NCBI GenBank assembly: GCA_022750115.1
Contig: JAKIWI010000006.1
Span: forward strand, 94,085 to 158,084
Direction of reading: 5' to 3'
From: Thermoplasmata archaeon
Lineage (GTDB): Archaea > Thermoplasmatota > Thermoplasmata > Lutacidiplasmatales > UBA184
Length of the DNA stretch: 64,000 bases
Part shown: one piece after another, positions 8,744-16,353 of the stretch
How the letters are laid out: each line of letters opens with the position of its first letter
Numbering within the stretch: the stretch's first letter is position 1
Program-made: the position numbers and the translations under genes
The notes under the pieces: model-generated
What the model was told of the DNA's origin: nothing
The model's input: the letters and a program-made list of their open reading frames with translations, nothing else
The model's database searches: none

Positions 8744-9142
8744 TCACTTCGCGCGGGCGGGCTCAGCAATCCGCACGGCGTTCACGACGCCGTCCTGGCC
8801 GGGTCGAGAACGGACGCGGACGAGTCCGAGCTCCGTCTCGAGGATGGCGCCCTTCGTGAGGATGTTGCGTTGGACGTAGTTCGGGTTCGCGGGGTTCTCC
8901 CGGACGGTCACGATCTTCACGACCTGCGACTTCTTCGTCGCGGGGTCGAATACGTTCGCCGTGTTGACCGTGAGGATTCGCATCTTCACGTTGGCGCCGC
9001 GCACGCGGTACTTCTTGACCGTGCCCGGGCCGATCGTCGCGTGCTGAAGCTCGCGCGCGATCTCAAAGCGCCGCTTCTTGCGGATCGGACGCAGGCGACC
9101 GCCCGTCCGTTTCCGTCGCGAGCGACCCTGCCAAATCCCCAT
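8744..9142 (-). CDS. rps8e: Ribosomal protein S8e
   Basis: A 132-aa small-subunit protein specific to archaea and eukaryotes. It begins MGIWQGRSRRKRTGGRLRP, the typical basic S8e N-terminus, and ends with a beta-rich domain (NILTKGAILETELGLVRVRSRPGQDG). A minus-strand AT element (TCAAATACC, about 9178-9186) lies 36-44 nt before the ATG and probably drives the rps8e-srp19-GPN operon. Confidence 0.95.
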   Translation of the reverse strand: MGIWQGRSRRKRTGGRLRPIRKKRRFEIARELQHATIGPGTVKKYRVRGANVKMRILTVNTANVFDPATKKSQVVKIVTVRENPANPNYVQRNILTKGAILETELGLVRVRSRPGQDGVVNAVRIAEPARAK

Positions 9143-9258
9143 AGGTTCCCGTGGGAGGGCGCACCGAGCGGGGTGCGGTATTTGACGTTTCGTCCGAGGA
9201 CACGTCGGCGTTCGGCCGACGTCGACGCGCGGGAGCCCGAACCGAAGCGAGGGGCCCG

Positions 9259-10347
9259 CTACGCCGAGAATACCAACGCGGACTTCGGCGCTCCGCTCGG
9301 TCGGTCGAGCAGGAGGCGGGAGAACTCCTCCACGGGACGGCGTTCGGCGACCAGGTGGTCGATCGCATCCCCGTAGGATCGCCGGAACGCGAGCAGATCC
9401 TGGACGCCCTGCTCGAAGTAGGTCCGGTTCGCGTTCACCGAGCCGACGACCGCCTGATTTTTCAGCACGAGGTCGCGGAGCAGCGACCCGAGCGGCACGG
9501 GCACCGTTCCACCGTCGGCAGGTGGGATCCCGGTCAGGACGAGCACACCGTTCGGACCGAGCGTGGGGAGGAGCCGAACGTCGATGTCGGCCGAGCCGGT
9601 GGCTTCGAGGACGAGGTCGAACGCGCCCAGCGGAACGCCCTCCCAGCCGGCCGTGACGTTGAGGTGCGATCCTCCCAACCGCGCCACGAGCGCCGCCGCC
9701 GGCGTGGCGTCGTGGCGGTCGACGGCCGTGACGTCCCAGCCGCGAATGCGGAGGCACGCGACGGCGAGGAGACCGATCGCTCCCGTCCCGGCGACGAGCG
9801 CTTTCGGCGGACCCGCGGGCGGATAGCCGGGGGTGGGTTCGCGGCGCGAGAGGACAAGACGTCCCTCCTCGAGCGCCTTCTCGACCACGCTCAGCGGCTC
9901 GAGCAGGACGGCGACGGCGGAGAGCTCGGGCGGGACGACGACGACGTAGTCCGGACGCTCGACGTATTCGTCCGCGAAGTAGCCGTCGGCCCCGCCGATG
10001 CCGCGCTCGGTGAACCGTCCGCTCGAGCAGAAGTCCGAGCGGGCGGAGAGGCAGAACCGGCAGATCCCGCAGCCTCGTCGGACCGTGGCAACGACCAGGT
10101 CGCCCGGGTGGAACTCCGAGACCGACTCGCCGGTCCGCTCCACGACGCCGAGATTCTCGTGGCCAAGGATCAGGTCCGTCCGACCGTCGGGGGCGCGCCC
10201 GTACTTTCCGGCGACGATGTCTCGGTCGGTCCCGCAAACACCGCATTCCCGGATCCGCACCAGCATCTCTCCGGGACCGGGGACCGGCGAGGGCACATCC
10301 GCGAGGCGAACACCGGGCGTCGGCGGACGGACGAGGAGCGCGCGCAC
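9259..10347 (-). CDS. gdh: Glucose 1-dehydrogenase, medium-chain zinc type
   Basis: A 362-aa medium-chain dehydrogenase that oxidises glucose (often galactose too) to the lactone, the first step of the archaeal Entner-Doudoroff route. Catalytic zinc residues Cys38 and His63-Glu64 are visible, as is the structural zinc site Cys93, Cys96, Cys99, Cys107. The Rossmann loop is GTGAIGLL. The GSVNANRTYFEQGVQDL segment is characteristic of archaeal glucose dehydrogenases. The gene starts at a GTG 8 nt after the aldolase stop, so the two ED enzymes form an operon. I cannot assign NAD versus NADP preference. Confidence 0.9.
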   Translation of the reverse strand: MRALLVRPPTPGVRLADVPSPVPGPGEMLVRIRECGVCGTDRDIVAGKYGRAPDGRTDLILGHENLGVVERTGESVSEFHPGDLVVATVRRGCGICRFCLSARSDFCSSGRFTERGIGGADGYFADEYVERPDYVVVVPPELSAVAVLLEPLSVVEKALEEGRLVLSRREPTPGYPPAGPPKALVAGTGAIGLLAVACLRIRGWDVTAVDRHDATPAAALVARLGGSHLNVTAGWEGVPLGAFDLVLEATGSADIDVRLLPTLGPNGVLVLTGIPPADGGTVPVPLGSLLRDLVLKNQAVVGSVNANRTYFEQGVQDLLAFRRSYGDAIDHLVAERRPVEEFSRLLLDRPSGAPKSALVFSA

Positions 10348-10354
10348 TCGGCCC

Positions 10355-11245
10355 CTACAGAAACGGACGGAGAGCCGCGAGAAGCGGGTCGAACGCGGCG
10401 AGCACCGTTCGCTCCTCCTCCGGGGTGAGTGCTTCGTACGGGGCTCGGTACCCGATGCGCGCGCCCCAGGTGCGGGTCGACAGGAACTTCCCCGTCGACG
10501 GGAACGGTCCGGTGTGGATCGCCTCGGCGAGTCGGGTCACGAGGATCTGCAGCTCGTTCGCGCGCGCAGTCTCGTGCGCGCGCGCCGCGCGGACGAGCGC
10601 CGCACCGAGCTTCGGAACGACGTTCGCGGTGCCGAGGATCGCACCGCTCGCCCCGTTCTCGATCGAGGCGGCGGCGAGCGCATCGTCGCCGGGCAAGATC
10701 GGGAACCCCTCGGGGGCGCCGTGCAGGAACGAGAGGACGCTCGCGAGGTAGCCGGCGGTGTCTTTCAGCCCATCCAGGATCCGCTCCCGTGCGAGGCGAT
10801 GCACGAGCTCCGGTGGTAACGGGTACCCGACGAGGCTCGGAATGTTGTAGGCGAGGAGCGGGATCTTCGTCGCGTCCCGGATCGCCCGATAGTAGTGCGC
10901 GATCGCCTCGGGGGTCGGGTGGAGGTAGTACGGCGGTACCGCGACCAGGGCGGCGGCGCCCAGCTCCTCGGCCATCGTGGCGTACCGAACCGCGAGCCGC
11001 GTGCTCGGGGCTCCGATCCCGATCCACGCATCGGTCTTGCCGGTGAGGCTCTCGATGTCGGTCTCGACGAGCAGCCGACGCTCGGGTTCCTCGACGGTCG
11101 GGAACTCTCCGAGCGACCCGAGAACGAACAGGTGGTCGGCGCCGGCCGTACAGAGCGCGCGAGCGTACGGCCCGTTCCGGCCCGGGTCGAGGGCGCCGGA
11201 CTCGTCGAACAGCGTCGGAACGGGTATCACGAGTCCCGAGAGCAT
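10355..11245 (-). CDS. kdgA: 2-keto-3-deoxygluconate aldolase (DapA superfamily)
   Basis: A 296-aa TIM-barrel class I aldolase. The Schiff-base lysine is Lys161 in DGLKDTAG and the partner Tyr133 is in LAYNIPS; both fit the archaeal KD(P)G aldolase branch better than dihydrodipicolinate synthase, and the neighbour glucose dehydrogenase supports the assignment. It cleaves KDG (or the phosphorylated form) to pyruvate and glyceraldehyde (phosphate). The ATG at 11245 is 22 nt from a TATA-like element that also serves rnhB on the other strand. Confidence 0.85.
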   Translation of the reverse strand: MLSGLVIPVPTLFDESGALDPGRNGPYARALCTAGADHLFVLGSLGEFPTVEEPERRLLVETDIESLTGKTDAWIGIGAPSTRLAVRYATMAEELGAAALVAVPPYYLHPTPEAIAHYYRAIRDATKIPLLAYNIPSLVGYPLPPELVHRLARERILDGLKDTAGYLASVLSFLHGAPEGFPILPGDDALAAASIENGASGAILGTANVVPKLGAALVRAARAHETARANELQILVTRLAEAIHTGPFPSTGKFLSTRTWGARIGYRAPYEALTPEEERTVLAAFDPLLAALRPFL

Positions 11246-11266
11246 CTCGCGCGCGAGGCGGACGGT

Positions 11267-11276
11267 CCTTATGGGG
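11267..11276. promoter_or_regulatory. Shared divergent TATA element, kdgA-gdh and rnhB
   Basis: CCTTATGGGG (minus strand CCCCATAAGG) is the only AT-rich spot between the two divergent genes. It lies 22 nt from the kdgA ATG and 25 nt from the rnhB ATG, so one element may position polymerase in both directions. The ATG inside it (11271) is in frame with rnhB but is unlikely to be the start. Confidence 0.5.
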
Positions 11277-11300
11277 TTCGCGCCATCGGGACGACGTCCG

Positions 11301-11996
11301 ATGGCCGGGTTCGCGGTGGCCCCGGCGCCGACCCCCTCGGGGGCGGTCCTTGGGATCGACGAGGCGGGCCGAGGGAGTCTGGTCGGTCCGTTGGTCGTTG
11401 GCGGGTTCCTCACCGATTCCGATCGGATCCCGGAGCTCCGACGCGCCGGCGTGCGCGACTCGAAGCTCCTGTCGCCCGGCCGCCGGGAGGAGATTTTTCA
11501 GGAACTTTCGGATCTCGGGTCCCGCCTGGTGGTGCATCTCCCGGCGCGCAGCGTCGATCGCGCGGTGGCCCACGGCGGGCTCAACGACCTGGAACTCTCC
11601 GCCTTTGCCGAGCTCGTCCGACGGTCGCGGCCCGCGTTCGCGTTCGCGGATGCCTGCGACCCGGTGGCCGAGCGGTTCGGCCGCCGCCTCGCCGCAGCGT
11701 CCGGAACGGGTTGCGTCGTGCACGCCCGCCACAAGGCGGACCGCGACCTCCCCATTGTCGCGGCCGCCTCGATCGTCGCCAAGGTGCACCGCGATCGTGC
11801 GCTCGCCCGTCTGCGCCACCGCCTCGGATCCGAGCTGGGCAGCGGGTACCCGTCGGACGTGCGGACCGTGGCGTTCGTCCGTTCGACGCTCGCCGACGGC
11901 AGCGCGCCACCGTCGTGGCTGCGCGCCTCCTGGTCGACGACGGAAAGACTTATGGAAGCCCGGTCGGCTCGACCGCTCGAGGCGTTCGGCCCGTGA
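11301..11996 (+). CDS. rnhB: Ribonuclease HII
   Basis: A 231-aa RNase HII that nicks RNA/DNA hybrids and removes primers and misinserted ribonucleotides. GIDEAGRGSLVGPLVV carries the first acidic residues (D, E). The DACD segment and the HKADRDLPIVAAASIVAKVHRD block supply the remaining acidic residues and the Lys/His contacts. The ATG at 11301 is favoured over an in-frame ATG at 11271, which lies inside the TATA element. The stop overlaps the GTG of the next gene in a GTGA arrangement. Confidence 0.92.
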   Translation: MAGFAVAPAPTPSGAVLGIDEAGRGSLVGPLVVGGFLTDSDRIPELRRAGVRDSKLLSPGRREEIFQELSDLGSRLVVHLPARSVDRAVAHGGLNDLELSAFAELVRRSRPAFAFADACDPVAERFGRRLAAASGTGCVVHARHKADRDLPIVAAASIVAKVHRDRALARLRHRLGSELGSGYPSDVRTVAFVRSTLADGSAPPSWLRASWSTTERLMEARSARPLEAFGP

Positions 11997-12325
11997 TCGA
12001 GGAGACTCTCGCGGGGATCGTCGAGCGGTTCAACCGCCACACGGAGCAGAACCCGGCGCTCCGCACCGAGCTCGCCGGACTCGTCCGTTCCATCCGGATC
12101 AAGCTGACGGACGAGGGGACGTACGCCGTCGACCTCGCCAACGGGCGCCTCCAGAACCTGCGGAGCGACGGCACCGGCAAGGCCGACCTGACGATCACGA
12201 CCGACCGGGCGACGTTCCTCGGCCTCGTTGCAAAGGAGATCGGCCCGATGAAGGCGCTCGTGACGCGCCGCCTGGCGATCGACGGAAGCCTCGAGGACAA
12301 GCTGCTGTTCCGCAAGCTCCTCTGA
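11993..12325 (+). CDS. SCP2 sterol-carrier domain protein
   Basis: A 110-aa stand-alone SCP2-fold protein. The central LTDEGTYAVDLANGRLQNLRSDGTGKADLTITTD and the C-terminal AIDGSLEDKLLFRKLL match the family's lipid-binding beta sheet and closing helix. It could carry acyl or isoprenoid lipids in the cytosol; no ligand can be deduced. The GTG start overlaps the rnhB stop by 4 nt, so translation is coupled, although no functional link is known. A second AT-rich spot (CTTATGG, 11949-11955) lies about 40 nt upstream. Confidence 0.82.
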   Translation: MIEETLAGIVERFNRHTEQNPALRTELAGLVRSIRIKLTDEGTYAVDLANGRLQNLRSDGTGKADLTITTDRATFLGLVAKEIGPMKALVTRRLAIDGSLEDKLLFRKLL

Positions 12326-12340
12326 GGGAGCGCTGCGGTG

Positions 12341-12841
12341 CTACGGCAGGAAGACGCAGGCCGCGATGCAGACGCCGTAGTGATCCATCGGGATGACGAG
12401 CTCCTCGGTCCGGTAATGGATCCGTCGGAGTTCGACGCCGCGGAAGTGCGCGATCTCCTCCATCCGCCACCGGAGGAACTCCTTCAGCGATTTCTGCGTC
12501 CCGTGGACGTGGCCCTCGGCGACGTAGCCGCCCTGGCCGTCGGTTCGGAATCCGTACGAGATCCCGGAACTGATCACCTCGCCTTCCCCGCCGCCCATGC
12601 GCGCGAGGACGGTGTGCGTGATCGCGCCCCGCGCGATCGGGACTCGGTCGACCTGCCGGATCCCGATCGGGAGGACCGAGGAGACGCTGACGAGGTTCTG
12701 CTCGCCGATCCCCGCCTGCAAGAGCGCGAGGTCGAAGGCGTTGAGCTCACTCGTCTTGTTGATCCCTTTCCCGCTCGTGACGAAGAAACGGGTTGGGATC
12801 GGGACGAGCGTACCCTCGCGAGCCTCGGGTCGACGCGGCAC
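12341..12841 (-). CDS. pdaD: Pyruvoyl-dependent arginine decarboxylase
   Basis: A 166-aa proenzyme that makes agmatine from arginine for polyamine and tRNA agmatidine synthesis. It self-cleaves at the Ser54-Ser55 bond in VSVSSVLPIGI, and Ser55 becomes the pyruvoyl group. Downstream, the GGGEGEVISSGISYG segment and the conserved Glu near HYRTEELVIP match the family. The GTG start at 12841 is supported by a TATA-like element (12864-12872) 23-31 nt upstream. It runs convergently to the SCP2 gene. Confidence 0.92.
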   Translation of the reverse strand: MPRRPEAREGTLVPIPTRFFVTSGKGINKTSELNAFDLALLQAGIGEQNLVSVSSVLPIGIRQVDRVPIARGAITHTVLARMGGGEGEVISSGISYGFRTDGQGGYVAEGHVHGTQKSLKEFLRWRMEEIAHFRGVELRRIHYRTEELVIPMDHYGVCIAACVFLP

Positions 12842-12863
12842 GGCTGCGGGGAGTGGTCGCGGG

Positions 12864-12872
12864 CCTTAAGAG
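12864..12872 (-). promoter_or_regulatory. TATA box of pdaD
   Basis: The minus strand reads CTCTTAAGG, 23-31 nt before the GTG start of the arginine decarboxylase gene. Confidence 0.5.
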
Positions 12873-12902
12873 TTCGGTCGAGGGACGCCGCGAAACCGAA
12901 CT

Positions 12903-13475
12903 CTACACCATGATGGCGTGACGGGCCCGCATCGATTCCTCGGATTCGCGACGCACCCGCATCAACTCCGCGACCAGGGCATCGGTAAGGCGCAGGCTCG
13001 CCGACTCGAACAGTGTGCCCAGCGGAGCGAGCCGCCGGCGCTCATCGTCGTCGGGGAACTCGAACGAGAGAAGGAGGCTCGCGGCGTGCGCGAGCTTGGA
13101 GGTCGCGCGCCCGGTGACGACGATCAGCTCCGCGCCCTCGCGACGCACGATGTTCGCGGTTTGCGTCGAGGACTGGCTCTCGCCGGCGCCCGAGAGGATG
13201 AAGACGGCGTCGCCCTTCCGGACGATCGGCGTCACACTCTCGCCGATCACGTAGGCGGTGAGGCCGGTCTGGACGAGGCGCATCGCGAACGCGCGACCGA
13301 TGATCCCGGAGCGTCCAGCCCCGTAGACGAACGTCGCCGGCGCGCGGTCCAGGATCGCGACGGCCCGGTCGACCTTCGCCGGGTCGAGCCGGTCGATCGC
13401 TTCGCCGACGCGACGGCCGATGTACGACTGCGCTCGCGAGAAGCGCGACCCTTCAGTGCCGGCGTCGTCCGCCAC
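12903..13475 (-). CDS. 6-phospho-3-hexuloisomerase-like SIS protein
   Basis: A 190-aa single SIS-domain protein. It resembles 6-phospho-3-hexuloisomerase, which interconverts hexulose-6-phosphate and fructose-6-phosphate in the archaeal ribulose monophosphate pathway for pentose supply. The phosphosugar loop YGAGRSGIIGRAFAMRL, the SGAGES turn (SGSGET in most relatives) and LAPLGTLFE are visible. The GTG start overlaps the preceding endonuclease-like gene by 23 bp. The partner hexulose-phosphate synthase is not in the window, so the assignment rests on sequence likeness only. Confidence 0.8.
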   Translation of the reverse strand: MADDAGTEGSRFSRAQSYIGRRVGEAIDRLDPAKVDRAVAILDRAPATFVYGAGRSGIIGRAFAMRLVQTGLTAYVIGESVTPIVRKGDAVFILSGAGESQSSTQTANIVRREGAELIVVTGRATSKLAHAASLLLSFEFPDDDERRRLAPLGTLFESASLRLTDALVAELMRVRRESEESMRARHAIMV

Positions 13476-14634
13476 GATCGGGCCTCTTTGCCGACGGCTT
13501 CGCGCGCGCGGCGATCGGCGCTACGGGGCGCCGGGGACCGGCGGGGGGTGCCCGCGCGGCGGGGCGGAGCGTCGCCACCGGCTTGGTCGGCACAACCGGC
13601 TTCTTCGCGAGAGGCGCCGCGGGGGCATGCCGCTTCGCGTAGCGCTTCGCGAGCGCACGCTCGTAGAGGAGTTTCATGTACATCGCGTCGTGCTCGAGGA
13701 GCGGCGAGCTCGAGATCACCGTCACGTCGTACTCGCGGTCGGCGAACAATTCCGCCACCGGGTCGAATCGCGCCTGACCGCGCTTGATCGGGGTGAGCCG
13801 GAACTCCCCGGGACCGTAGAACTCCACGCCGGCGAAGTTCATGTAGAGCTCTCCGCCGCTCGCTTTCACGAACTCCTCGACGATGGGACGGAGGTCGTCG
13901 GGCGTCTCGAAGATCTTGTGCTCGCGCGCGGCGAGGTGGGGGAGGTTGAGCACCGGCACGACGCCCTTCACCTGATGGGCGACCTCGAGGATCTCCTCGC
14001 GCGAACCGAACACATCGGGGTGGCCGCTCGGCTCGATGCCGAGCCGGACCGACCCGTGCGAATACTCCTTCAGCCAATCGGAAAGTTCGCGGGCGACCTC
14101 GGTCAGCTCTTGGACGCTGTCGGACCGGCTCCCCGGGCCGTAGAATCCGAGGTGCGTCACGGCCATACGAGCGCCGAGCCCCTCGGCGAGGACCGAGGCC
14201 CATTGGATCTGGTGCATCGAGCGCTCGCGGGCCTCTTGGCTTCCGAAGAAATCGACGTAGTACGGAGCGTGGAGCGTGAGGTCGACGTCGAGCGCGCGCG
14301 CGAGCGCCTTCGTCTGCGCGAGGTCCGCATAGTCCTTGGCGAGGCTCCAGGTCAGCGTCGTCAGGCCGTCCTTTTTCCCGAGGGGAGCGACCATGCGCGG
14401 CGCGCTCGGCGGGGCCGGCTTGTCGCCCGCGCCGACGCCCACGACAAGCTGGAGGAGCAGCTCGCGCGCGGCCTTCCCGATCTCCTCGTCGAGAACGACG
14501 CGCGTGAGCGGATTGACCTTGATGAATTGGACCTCCATCGCGGTGAGACCGAGATGGTGAACGTCGGAGATCCCGTCCCTCAGGGTGCGTCCCTTACACG
14601 AAAGGGGAATCCCTGCAGGGCCAAACCGAATCAC
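13453..14634 (-). CDS. Endonuclease IV-like TIM-barrel protein with basic tail
   Basis: A 393-aa protein of the AP-endonuclease-2 / xylose-isomerase-like TIM-barrel superfamily. The barrel (residues 1 to about 320) contains LTLHAPYYVDFFG, AVTHLGFYG, RLGIEPSGHP and LNLPHLAAREH, with His and Glu residues in the positions of the zinc ligands of endonuclease IV. The C-terminal 70 residues are Ala/Pro/Lys/Arg-rich and end RRRH, probably a disordered nucleic-acid-binding tail. It could be an AP endonuclease or a sugar isomerase/epimerase. A strong TATA-like sequence (14680-14690) lies about 50 nt before the GTG start. Confidence 0.75.
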   Translation of the reverse strand: MIRFGPAGIPLSCKGRTLRDGISDVHHLGLTAMEVQFIKVNPLTRVVLDEEIGKAARELLLQLVVGVGAGDKPAPPSAPRMVAPLGKKDGLTTLTWSLAKDYADLAQTKALARALDVDLTLHAPYYVDFFGSQEARERSMHQIQWASVLAEGLGARMAVTHLGFYGPGSRSDSVQELTEVARELSDWLKEYSHGSVRLGIEPSGHPDVFGSREEILEVAHQVKGVVPVLNLPHLAAREHKIFETPDDLRPIVEEFVKASGGELYMNFAGVEFYGPGEFRLTPIKRGQARFDPVAELFADREYDVTVISSSPLLEHDAMYMKLLYERALAKRYAKRHAPAAPLAKKPVVPTKPVATLRPAARAPPAGPRRPVAPIAARAKPSAKRPDRGGRRRH

Positions 14635-14679
14635 AACTAATCAAGCCTCAAAATTGGCGGGACGTCCGCAATCGGCGGC

Positions 14680-14690
14680 CCTATATATGG
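14680..14690 (-). promoter_or_regulatory. TATA box of the endonuclease IV-like gene
   Basis: The minus strand reads CCATATATAGG at the very end of pcm, 46-56 nt before the GTG at 14634. This predicts a leader of about 20-25 nt. It is one of the clearest TATA matches in the window. Confidence 0.55.
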
Positions 14691-15313
14691 GGTCTTAAGG
14701 GGACAAATCGGCACACCGGTCCGTGCGTGATGGAGCCGGTCGCGCCATCCCTCCGGTACGTCGTGAGGATCTGCGAGTGGGCATCGCCGATGGGCGCGAC
14801 GAGCCGCCCTCCCTCCGAGAGCGCGGCGATCCAAGTCGGGAGCAGTTGCGGGCTCGCGAACGAAACGATCACGGAATCGAACACCGCGCCTTCGGGCACG
14901 CTCTCGCGACCGTCGCGGATGCGGATCGTCGCATCGACCCCGAGTCGCGCGAGGACGTGCCGGCTCTGCGCGGCGAGCGTCGGGTCGAGCTCGACCCCGA
15001 CGAGGTGGGCCGAAGGGCCGGCCAGCGGAGCGGCGACGGCGAGCAGGTAGCCGCTCCCGCTGCCGATCTCCAAGAGGTTCCGACCCGGTCGCACGCCGGC
15101 CGCCTCGAGCTGCATCGCGACCATGTGGGGCGCGGAGACCGTCGCGAACCCGCTCGCGAGAGGGACCGGCTCGTCGTCGTAGGCGCGCCGCTGATGCTCG
15201 ACGGGGACGAACCAGTGTCGCGGTACCGAGCGCATCGCCGAGGCGATTCCCGGGGGGACCCCCCCCAGGCCTTTCACCATCCGACGGGCGGACGTCTCCC
15301 AGTCGTCGCTCAC
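14681..15313 (-). CDS. pcm: Protein-L-isoaspartate O-methyltransferase
   Basis: A 210-aa SAM-dependent enzyme that starts repair of isoaspartyl residues in aged proteins. It shows FVPVEHQRRAYDDEPVPLASG followed by the family's SAP motif (VSAPHMVAMQLE), then the SAM loop LLEIGSGSGYLLAVAA and a late VIVSFASPQLLPTW strand. The ATG at 15313 overlaps the ftsJ stop by 4 nt, giving a two-gene operon ftsJ-pcm. Confidence 0.93.
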   Translation of the reverse strand: MSDDWETSARRMVKGLGGVPPGIASAMRSVPRHWFVPVEHQRRAYDDEPVPLASGFATVSAPHMVAMQLEAAGVRPGRNLLEIGSGSGYLLAVAAPLAGPSAHLVGVELDPTLAAQSRHVLARLGVDATIRIRDGRESVPEGAVFDSVIVSFASPQLLPTWIAALSEGGRLVAPIGDAHSQILTTYRRDGATGSITHGPVCRFVPLRPHI

Positions 15314-15918
15314 GGAGCCTTCCGGATCGCGTGGTAGCCGAGGCCGATGAGGTAGAGCTCGCTCGAACTTTCCCGCGAGGCGGGAGGCTTCGTGCGCACC
15401 CAGCGGCGGAACGACGGAGCGAGGTCGGCGTCGAGCTCCGCTTGCTCCTCTCCCGCGAACACCTTCGCGACGAACGAACCGCCGGCCGCGAGCACGTGGT
15501 CGGCCAGCTCGAACGCGGCGCGGACGAGGGCGACCGAGCGAGCATGGTCGGTCGCGTAGGCGCCGCTGATCCGCGGCGACATGTCGGACAGCACCGCGTC
15601 GAACGGGCGGTGCCCCAGGCGGTCGGGGAGCGTCTCGGATCCGACCGTCCCGCGGACCACCGTCACCCCGTCGATCGGCTCGATGGGGCGAGGGTCGACG
15701 GCGACCACCTCTCCGCGACGGCCCACCCGCTCCACGGCGACGATCGACCAGCCGCCGGGGGCCGCGCCGAGGTCGAGGACGCGGTCGCCCGCGCGCAGGA
15801 TCGGGTAGCGGTCGAGGAGGTGTTCGAGCTTGAAGGCGGCCCGCGAGCGCAGTCCTTCCGACTGGGCCGCGCGGTAGAACGGGTCGCGCCGGCGCTCGGC
15901 GACGAATCGACGTCCCAT
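15310..15918 (-). CDS. rlmE: FtsJ/RrmJ-family rRNA 2'-O-ribose methyltransferase
   Basis: A 202-aa methyltransferase that modifies 23S rRNA (U2552 in E. coli numbering). The K-D-K-E catalytic tetrad is visible: Lys in AAFKLEHL, Asp in SDMSPRISG, Lys in FVAKVF and Glu in SSELYLIGLGYH. The SAM loop is VLDLGAAPGGWS. The ATG at 15918 is favoured by the family N-terminus (DPFYRAAQSEGLRSRAAFKL) and by an AT-rich GGGTTATCC about 25 nt upstream. The gene lies just downstream of tRNA-Pro on the same strand. Confidence 0.92.
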   Translation of the reverse strand: MGRRFVAERRRDPFYRAAQSEGLRSRAAFKLEHLLDRYPILRAGDRVLDLGAAPGGWSIVAVERVGRRGEVVAVDPRPIEPIDGVTVVRGTVGSETLPDRLGHRPFDAVLSDMSPRISGAYATDHARSVALVRAAFELADHVLAAGGSFVAKVFAGEEQAELDADLAPSFRRWVRTKPPASRESSSELYLIGLGYHAIRKAP

Positions 15919-15977
15919 CGCGACCGGGTCACCGGCGAGCGACGGATAACCCGTCCGAATGGAACGGGGCGCCGGAG

Positions 15978-16052
15978 TGGGGCCGTCCGAATTTGAATCG
16001 GAGTCTCTTGCACCCCAAGCAAGAAGGATGGACCAAGCTACCCCACGGCCCC
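15978..16052 (-). tRNA. tRNA-Pro (anticodon GGG)
   Basis: The minus strand folds into a full cloverleaf: acceptor arm GGGGCCG (16046-16052) pairing with CGGCCCC (15979-15985), discriminator A at 15978, anticodon loop TTGGGGT closed by a TTGC/GCAA stem, and a T-arm with TTCAAAT. The anticodon is GGG, reading CCC/CCU Pro codons. CCA is not encoded, and no intron is seen. Confidence 0.95.
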
Positions 16053-16084
16053 GACCCGGGCGCGAGCGGCGGACCGAGGTCCGG

Positions 16085-16093
16085 AAGATAACC
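16085..16093 (-). promoter_or_regulatory. TATA box of tRNA-Pro
   Basis: The minus strand reads GGTTATCTT, 33-41 nt before the first base of the tRNA, the expected place for an archaeal tRNA promoter. Confidence 0.5.
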
Positions 16094-16109
16094 GTTCTGC
16101 CCCGCCGGC

Positions 16110-16295
16110 CTATCGGTGGACGAGCAGCCAGCCGGCGACGGCGACGACGGTCAGAATCCCGGTGCAGGCGACCGAGAGCCAGAAGAACGACCAGAGGTCG
16201 CTGACCCCCTCCTCGGTGGACACGGAGGGTCCGGGAGTCGAGCTTCCCGGGCTCGTGGCGTACGGGTTGACCACAACCGATTCCGAGGACGTCAT
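16110..16295 (-). CDS. Small single-pass membrane protein, 61 aa
   Basis: A short protein with a Ser/Thr/Pro-rich N-terminal half and one C-terminal transmembrane helix (about residues 34-58) ending in HR. That is a tail-anchored or N-out layout like small secretory or respiratory accessory subunits. I do not recognise a family; it does not match Sec61-beta well. An AT-rich element (minus strand CGTTAAGAAT, about 16326-16335) lies 31-40 nt before the ATG, which supports expression. Confidence 0.55.
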   Translation of the reverse strand: MTSSESVVVNPYATSPGSSTPGPSVSTEEGVSDLWSFFWLSVACTGILTVVAVAGWLLVHR

Positions 16296-16353
16296 GGGAT
16301 CGACTCACCCGGGTTCGCGGGCCGATTCTTAACGACCCGGTTCGTCCGGCGGC

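Noticed and set aside
11271-11300. Earlier in-frame ATG for RNase HII at 11271
   Set aside because: It lies inside the only TATA-like element and would add ten residues with no family match; the ATG at 11301 fits the promoter distance.
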